Source: Nicotiana tabacum
Lineage: Eukaryota > Streptophyta > Magnoliopsida > Solanales > Solanaceae
Assembly (NCBI RefSeq): GCF_000715075.1
Contig: NC_134087.1
Span: forward strand, 187,953,276-188,017,275
Direction of reading: 5' to 3'
Length of the DNA: 64,000 nt
In this document: positions 59,719 to 64,000 of the stretch, one piece after another
How the letters are laid out: every line of letters starts with the position of its first letter
How positions within the stretch are numbered: position 1 is the first letter of the stretch
The notes under the pieces: generated by a model
What the model was told of the DNA's origin: nothing
Database searches by the model: none
Seen by the model: only the letters and a program-made list of their open reading frames with translations
Made by a program: the position numbers and the translations under genes

Positions 59719-60136
59719 AATGGGAGCGGGTGGTACGCCTACCACAAGATAAGATGAAATGGGAGCGGGTGATACGCCTACTACAAGATAAAATGAAATG
59801 GGAGCGGGTAGTATGCCTACCACAAGATATGATGAAATGGGAGCGGGTGGTACGCCTACCACAAGATGTGATGAAATGGGAGCAGGTGGTACGCCTACCA
59901 CAAGATATGATGAAATGGGAGTGGGTGGTACGCCTACCACGAGATGTGATGAAATGGGAGTGGGTGGTACGCCTACCACAAGATGTGATGATATGGGAGC
60001 GGGTTGTACGTCTACCACAAGATATGATGAAATGGGAGCGGGTGGTACGCCTACCACGAGCTGTGATGAAATTGGAGCGGGTGGTATGCCTACCACAAGA
60101 TATGATGAATTGGGATCGGGTTGCACGCTTGCAACA
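59719..60136 (+). repeat. 39-bp hairpin minisatellite, 11 units
   Basis: Eleven units such as GAAATGGGAGCGGGTGGTAC plus GCCTACCACAAGATATGAT. Each has GTGGTA-CGCC-TACCAC. Units vary at a few positions, and the last (TTGCACGCTTGCAA) keeps the hairpin with a different stem, which suggests compensatory or parallel change. Confidence 0.92.
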
Positions 60137-60309
60137 AGAGAAAACTAAGACAAGTGAAAGTGGTTGTTTTCCGTTATTCTACAGTAGAAGTGAGCAAATG
60201 TAGTTTTCCCTTATTATTTCTAATATTCTATTTTATCTGCTATCCCCGTACGCATGCTCCCCCTCCCAGCTTTAGTTGTTTACTTTCCGCTGTTTTCCAT
60301 TGTACTTGC

Positions 60310-60311
<2 letters not shown>

Positions 60312-60371
<60 letters not shown>
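60312..60371. repeat. (TA)n tract inside LTR
   Basis: About 30 TA units. The equivalent positions in the other LTRs have no such tract. Confidence 0.9.
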
Positions 60372-60373
<2 letters not shown>

Positions 60374-60934
60374 GCACAGGTTTATCTGGAGTCTAGGTCT
60401 AGCCTCGTCACTACTTCGTTGGGGTTAGGCCAGACACTTACCAACACATGGGGTCGGTTGTGCTGATGCTACACTATGTGCTCTTTTGCACAGATCACGG
60501 AGTTGGAGCAGCCTTTGGACATCAGCAGTAGATCGAGAGCAGGCCTTCAGTCCAGAGACACTGAGGTAGCCTTGCTGACGTCCGCAGGCCCGAAGTCTCT
60601 TTATCTTTATTCAGTTTGTTATCTTTTGTACCGAAACAAACAGTTTAAAATTTTCTTTCAGACGATTGTATTTAGTAATTTTAGAAGTTCGTGAGCATTG
60701 TGACACCAATCTTGGGTAGAGGATTTTGTTAAACGTTTCGCAATTCTATTCAGTTTTTTTTATATAAGTTGAGACCTCTACATGAAATTTTAATTATGTT
60801 GCCTTTATTACATGTTGATAATTTCGGAAAAGAAATGCACGTTAAATGGAAAGCATTTTAAGTTGGCTTGCCTAGCTCTTATTAGTGGGCGCCATCACAA
60901 CTCCCGAGGGTGGGAAATCCGGGTTGTGACAAGT

Positions 60935-60952
60935 TGGTGTCAGAGAACTAGG
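60935..60952 (+). other. Primer binding site of plus-strand gypsy
   Basis: TGGTGTCAGAGAACTAGG begins three bases after the LTR end. Initiator tRNA-Met type with one mismatch in the core. Confidence 0.75.
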
Positions 60953-61127
60953 TTACTTAGGTCTCACAACTCACAGACAAGCTCAGTAGAGTCAGAGGGA
61001 TCAGTACGGAGACGTCTGTATTTATCCCGCAGAGGCTATTGAGTTAGGAAAACTTCACATCTGTTCTTTCTTGTCGTGCGGTTCTGTTTCCCCAATACTG
61101 ATTGAATTTTTACTTCGTTCTTTGCAG

Positions 61128-62600
61128 ATGGTGAGGACACGCTCTTCCTCATTGACCGCAGCAGCCCGAGCCCCCAGTAGCAGCTCCTATTAGGGGCAGA
61201 GGGCGAGGCCGAGGCCGTGCCATAGGCCGAGGCAGGGGCAGAGCTCAGCCCCGAGCAGCAGTCCCATAGGTGGAGCCTCATGTTGACTATGATGAGGAGG
61301 TTCCAGCTCCAGTAGCTCCGGTGGGCCCAGCTCAGGTTCTAGAGGGTTTCATAGCCACTCCAGTGCTTCAGGATGCTTTGGTTCAATTGGTAGGCTTCAT
61401 AGAGAGCGTCTCTCGAGCGGGTTTGCTTCCAGTAGCACCAGCCACTTCTCAGGCTGGAGGAGGGGTTCAGACTCCTGATACACGTACTCCGGAGCAGGTA
61501 ACTCTCCAGGTTCAGGTTCTGGTGGTTCAGCCAGCAGTGACAGTTCAGCCGGGTACAACGGCTCAGACAAGCGACGGTACGGCTATGTCCGCCGATGCTC
61601 TGTGGAGATTGGATCGATTCACCAAGCTGTTCACTACCACATTCAGCGGTGCTTCTTCAGAGGATCCCTAGGATTTCTTATACAGTTTCCACGAGGTTCT
61701 AAGAAACATAGGTATTGTTGAAACCAATGGAGTTGATTTTGCTATATTTCGCTTGTTTGGGTCTGCCAAGACTTGGTCGAGGGATTATTGCTTAGCGAGA
61801 CCAGCCGGATTGCCGTCTTTGACATGGGACCAGTTTGTAGAGTTGTTTTTGGAGAAGTTTCTCCCAGTCACTCAGAGGGAGGCTCTTCGCAGACAATTCG
61901 AGCGCCTCTAGCAGGGCTCTATGATAGTCACTCAGTACGAGACCCGGTTCATTGATCTAGCTCGCCATGCTATTATCAAACTCCCCACCGAGAGAGAGAG
62001 AGAGGGTGCGGAGGTTTATCGATGGTTTGATTCAGCCGATTTGTCTCCAGATAGATATGGGAGTCGAGAGTGAGATTACATTTCAGGAGGCAGCCAATGT
62101 GTCCCGCAGAGTTGAGATGGTTCTGTTATAGGGAGGTGGTCATGGGTCGGATAAGAGGCCCCGTCATTCAGGCAGATTCAGTAGTACCTCATCTGGAGGT
62201 AGAGATTCATATAGTAGAGGCCATCCTCCTAGGACCTTTCAGTCAGCCCTACAGGTCTCTCACGGTACTTCGGGTGGTCGTGGTTCTCAGCCACATAATT
62301 CAGACCAGCAGCCTTATAGTTCGCCATCAGCACCTATCAGTGCACCACCGCTCCAAAGTTTTTAGGGCCGTCATCCCCAGCAGCCGAGGGCTTGATTCAC
62401 GTGTGGAGACACGAGGCACATTGCTAGGTATTTCCCTCGAGCTTCGAGCAGCTCTCAGCACCAGAGTTCTCGTACTATGATTCAGGCACCGGAGGTTTCA
62501 CAACCTGCCCATTCAACTAGATGTGGTGGCAGGGGTGTTAGAGGTGGAGGTAGAGGCCATAGAGGTGGAACTCAGGCCGCCAGAGGTGGGGGCCAGCCAA
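61128..62600 (+). pseudogene. Gypsy gag (plus-strand element)
   Basis: The start ATG at 61128 (MVRTRSSSLTAAARAP) ends soon at TAG; the family frame resumes with RG-rich sequence and VEPHVDYDEEVPAPVAPVGP. The capsid includes LWRLDRFTKLFTTTFSGASS and KTWSRDYCLARPAGLPSLTW, EKFLPVTQREALRRQFERL, then TFQEAANVSRRVEM. The zinc knuckle near 62400 reads FTCGDTRHIARYF, with its first and last cysteines lost. At least five in-frame stops, several of them TAG where the sister copy has CAG. Confidence 0.87.
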
Positions 62601-62616
62601 CAACCGATCTTCCCAG

Positions 62617-64000
62617 AGAGTGACAGTTCAGGGAGGTGGGGCCCAGCCCCGGTGTTATGCTCTTCCAGCCTGGCTAGAGGCTGAGTCATCAGATGCTGTC
62701 ATTACAGATACTATTCTGGTCTGCGATAGAGATGCTTTAGTGCTAGTTGACCCTGGATCTACGTATTCATATGTGTCATCCTATTTTGCACCCTACTTGG
62801 TTATGCCTAGTGAGGCCTTGAGTATTCCTGTATATGTATCTACACCGGTAGGTAATTCTATAGTGGTTGATCGGGTTTATCGTTCCTGTGTTGTGGTGTT
62901 TAGGGGTCTTGAGACCCGTGTTGATTTGTTGCTCTTACATATGGTAGATTTTGACGTTATATTAGGGATGGATTGGTTGTCCCCGTATCATACTATCTTG
63001 GATTGCCATGCCAAGACCGTGACCTTGGCTTTACTAGATTTGCCCTGACTAGAGTGGAGAGGGACCCTAGGTAATGCCACTCGCAGTGTTATTTCATATG
63101 TGAAGCCTCGACGCATGGTCGAGAAGGGGTGTTTAGCTTATCTGGCTTATGTTCGCGATTCCAGCGCAAAGCTCCCTTCAATTGATTATGTACCTATTGT
63201 GCGAGAGTTCCCAGAGGTTTTCCTTTTAGACCTGCCGGGTATGCCGCCCGACAGGGATATCGACTTTTGTATTGATCTGGCTCCGGGAACTTAGCCCATT
63301 TCTATTCCACCATATCGCATGGCCCCGCCAAAGTTGAAAGAGTTGAAGGAGAAGTTACAAGACTTGCTTGGGAAGGGTTTCATTAGACCCAGCGTGTCGC
63401 CTTGGGGTGCGCTAGTTCAGTTTGTAAAGAAAAAGGATGGCTCGATGAGAATGTGCATTGATTACCGGCAATTGAACAAGGTTACAATTAAGAATAAGTG
63501 TCCACTACCAAGGATTGATGATTTGTTCGATCAGCTTCAGGGTGCCAGGTATTCTCAAAGATTGACTTGAAATCTGGCTACCATCAGTTAAGGATTAGGG
63601 CATCCGATGTCCGTAAGACAACATTGCGCACTCGGTATGGGCATTATGAGTTCATGGTTATGTCATTTGGGTTGACCAACGCCCCAGCAACCTTTATGGA
63701 TTTGATGAACCGAGTGTTCAGGCCTTATTTGGACTCGTTCGTAATAGTCTTCATTGATGATATTTTGATATATTCCCGCAGCTGAGAGGAGCACAAGCAA
63801 CATCTTATAGTGGTTCTTCAGACCTTGAGGGATAGTTAGTTATATACTAAGTTCTCGAAGTGCGAGTTCTAGTTTAGCTCAGTTGCATTTCTGGGTCACG
63901 TTGTATCAGCAGAGGGTATTCAGGTGGACCCGAAGAAGATAGAGGCAGTCAAGAACTGGCCTTGACTAGCTTCAGCTACAGAGATTCAGAGTTTCTTGGG
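62617..64000 (+). pseudogene. Gypsy protease and RT, continues past the window
   Basis: Protease LVDPGSTYSYVSSYFAPYLV and VILGMDWLSPYHTILDCHAK. RT follows: [59 protein letters not shown], then a frameshift near 63560, [29 protein letters not shown] and the intact box FIDDILIYS. Stops occur near 63046, 63292 and 63783. RNase H and integrase would lie beyond 64000. Confidence 0.88.

Larger units (their letters stand above)
57776..60931 (+). repeat. 5' LTR of plus-strand gypsy
   Basis: 3156 bp, from TGTGACGACCCAAAGGGTCA to GGGTTGTGACA. It contains a palindromic cluster (58505-58800), a TATA-like TTTAAATA (58806-58813), CCCTTGCCGGGAT motifs (59610-59700), an 11-unit minisatellite and a (TA)n tract. 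A GTGACACCAATCTTGGGTAG element near 60699 is shared with the solo LTR. Confidence 0.9.
57776..64000 (+). mobile_element. Ty3/gypsy Tekay/Del-like element, cut by window edge
   Basis: 5' LTR 57776-60931 (3156 bp), PBS 60935-60952, gag from 61128, protease-RT to the window end. It is the same family as the minus-strand element 44456-54608, judged by matching gag, protease and RT and similar LTR ends. CATTA (57771-57775) would be its target duplication, but the 3' end lies outside. Stops and a frameshift break the coding region. Confidence 0.9.

Noticed and set aside
59719..60136. CRISPR-like look of regular direct repeats with hairpins
   Set aside because: Units are contiguous with no unique spacers, there are no cas genes, and the context is a plant LTR.

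Overview
The window is nuclear DNA from a flowering plant, almost certainly a Solanaceae species and probably Nicotiana. Three things support this: spliced plant genes with GT-AG introns, a plant-type intron-containing tRNA-Tyr, and dense nested Ty3/gypsy, Ty1/copia, CACTA, MULE, hAT, Stowaway and Helitron-like sequences, including very long (2-3 kb) gypsy LTRs. The genus is an inference from repeat style; no search was run.

Layout. 0-27 kb is repeat-dominated: a CACTA-like end (1-337), a gypsy solo LTR with target-site duplication GACCC (1334-4320), a decayed En/Spm-type CACTA element with two genes (5049-9186), a large element with long LTR, PBS and PPT but no recognisable pol (9941-17510), and a copia fragment split inside RNase H by a complete copia element on the minus strand (18527-23514, duplication GAATC). 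A small NLR resistance-gene relic lies at 25.6-25.8 kb. 27-44 kb is a gene island, with all three protein genes on the minus strand: a SYP124-type Qa-SNARE (2 exons), a LAZ1/DUF300 membrane protein (8 exons) and a small secreted LysM protein (2 exons). It also holds tRNA-Tyr on the plus strand, several MITEs (two inside introns), long (TA)n tracts and a copia relic. 44-57.7 kb holds a complete but inactivated Tekay/Del-like gypsy element (44456-54608, duplication GGTCG) inside a GGTCGGT-rich CACTA-like element that also carries a tRNA-Gly pseudogene. Beyond it are an unassigned solo LTR (duplication CCTAG), a 3' fragment of a second LysM gene and hAT-type MITEs. From 57776 to the window edge runs a second gypsy element on the plus strand, apparently inserted near a Helitron 3' end.

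Function. The host genes do not form one pathway. They act respectively in secretory-vesicle fusion, endomembrane/vacuolar integrity with a link to cell death, and probably the apoplast. The transposable elements look immobile: every pol I could read has stops or frameshifts, many of them CAG-to-TAG changes, and one RT has lost a catalytic aspartate.

The pattern I find least explained is in the long LTRs. At two conserved distances from the LTR start, four element types carry clusters of short self-complementary repeats. The primary sequence differs completely between elements, but the hairpin-forming design and the position are kept, and the first cluster lies next to a TATA-like box.
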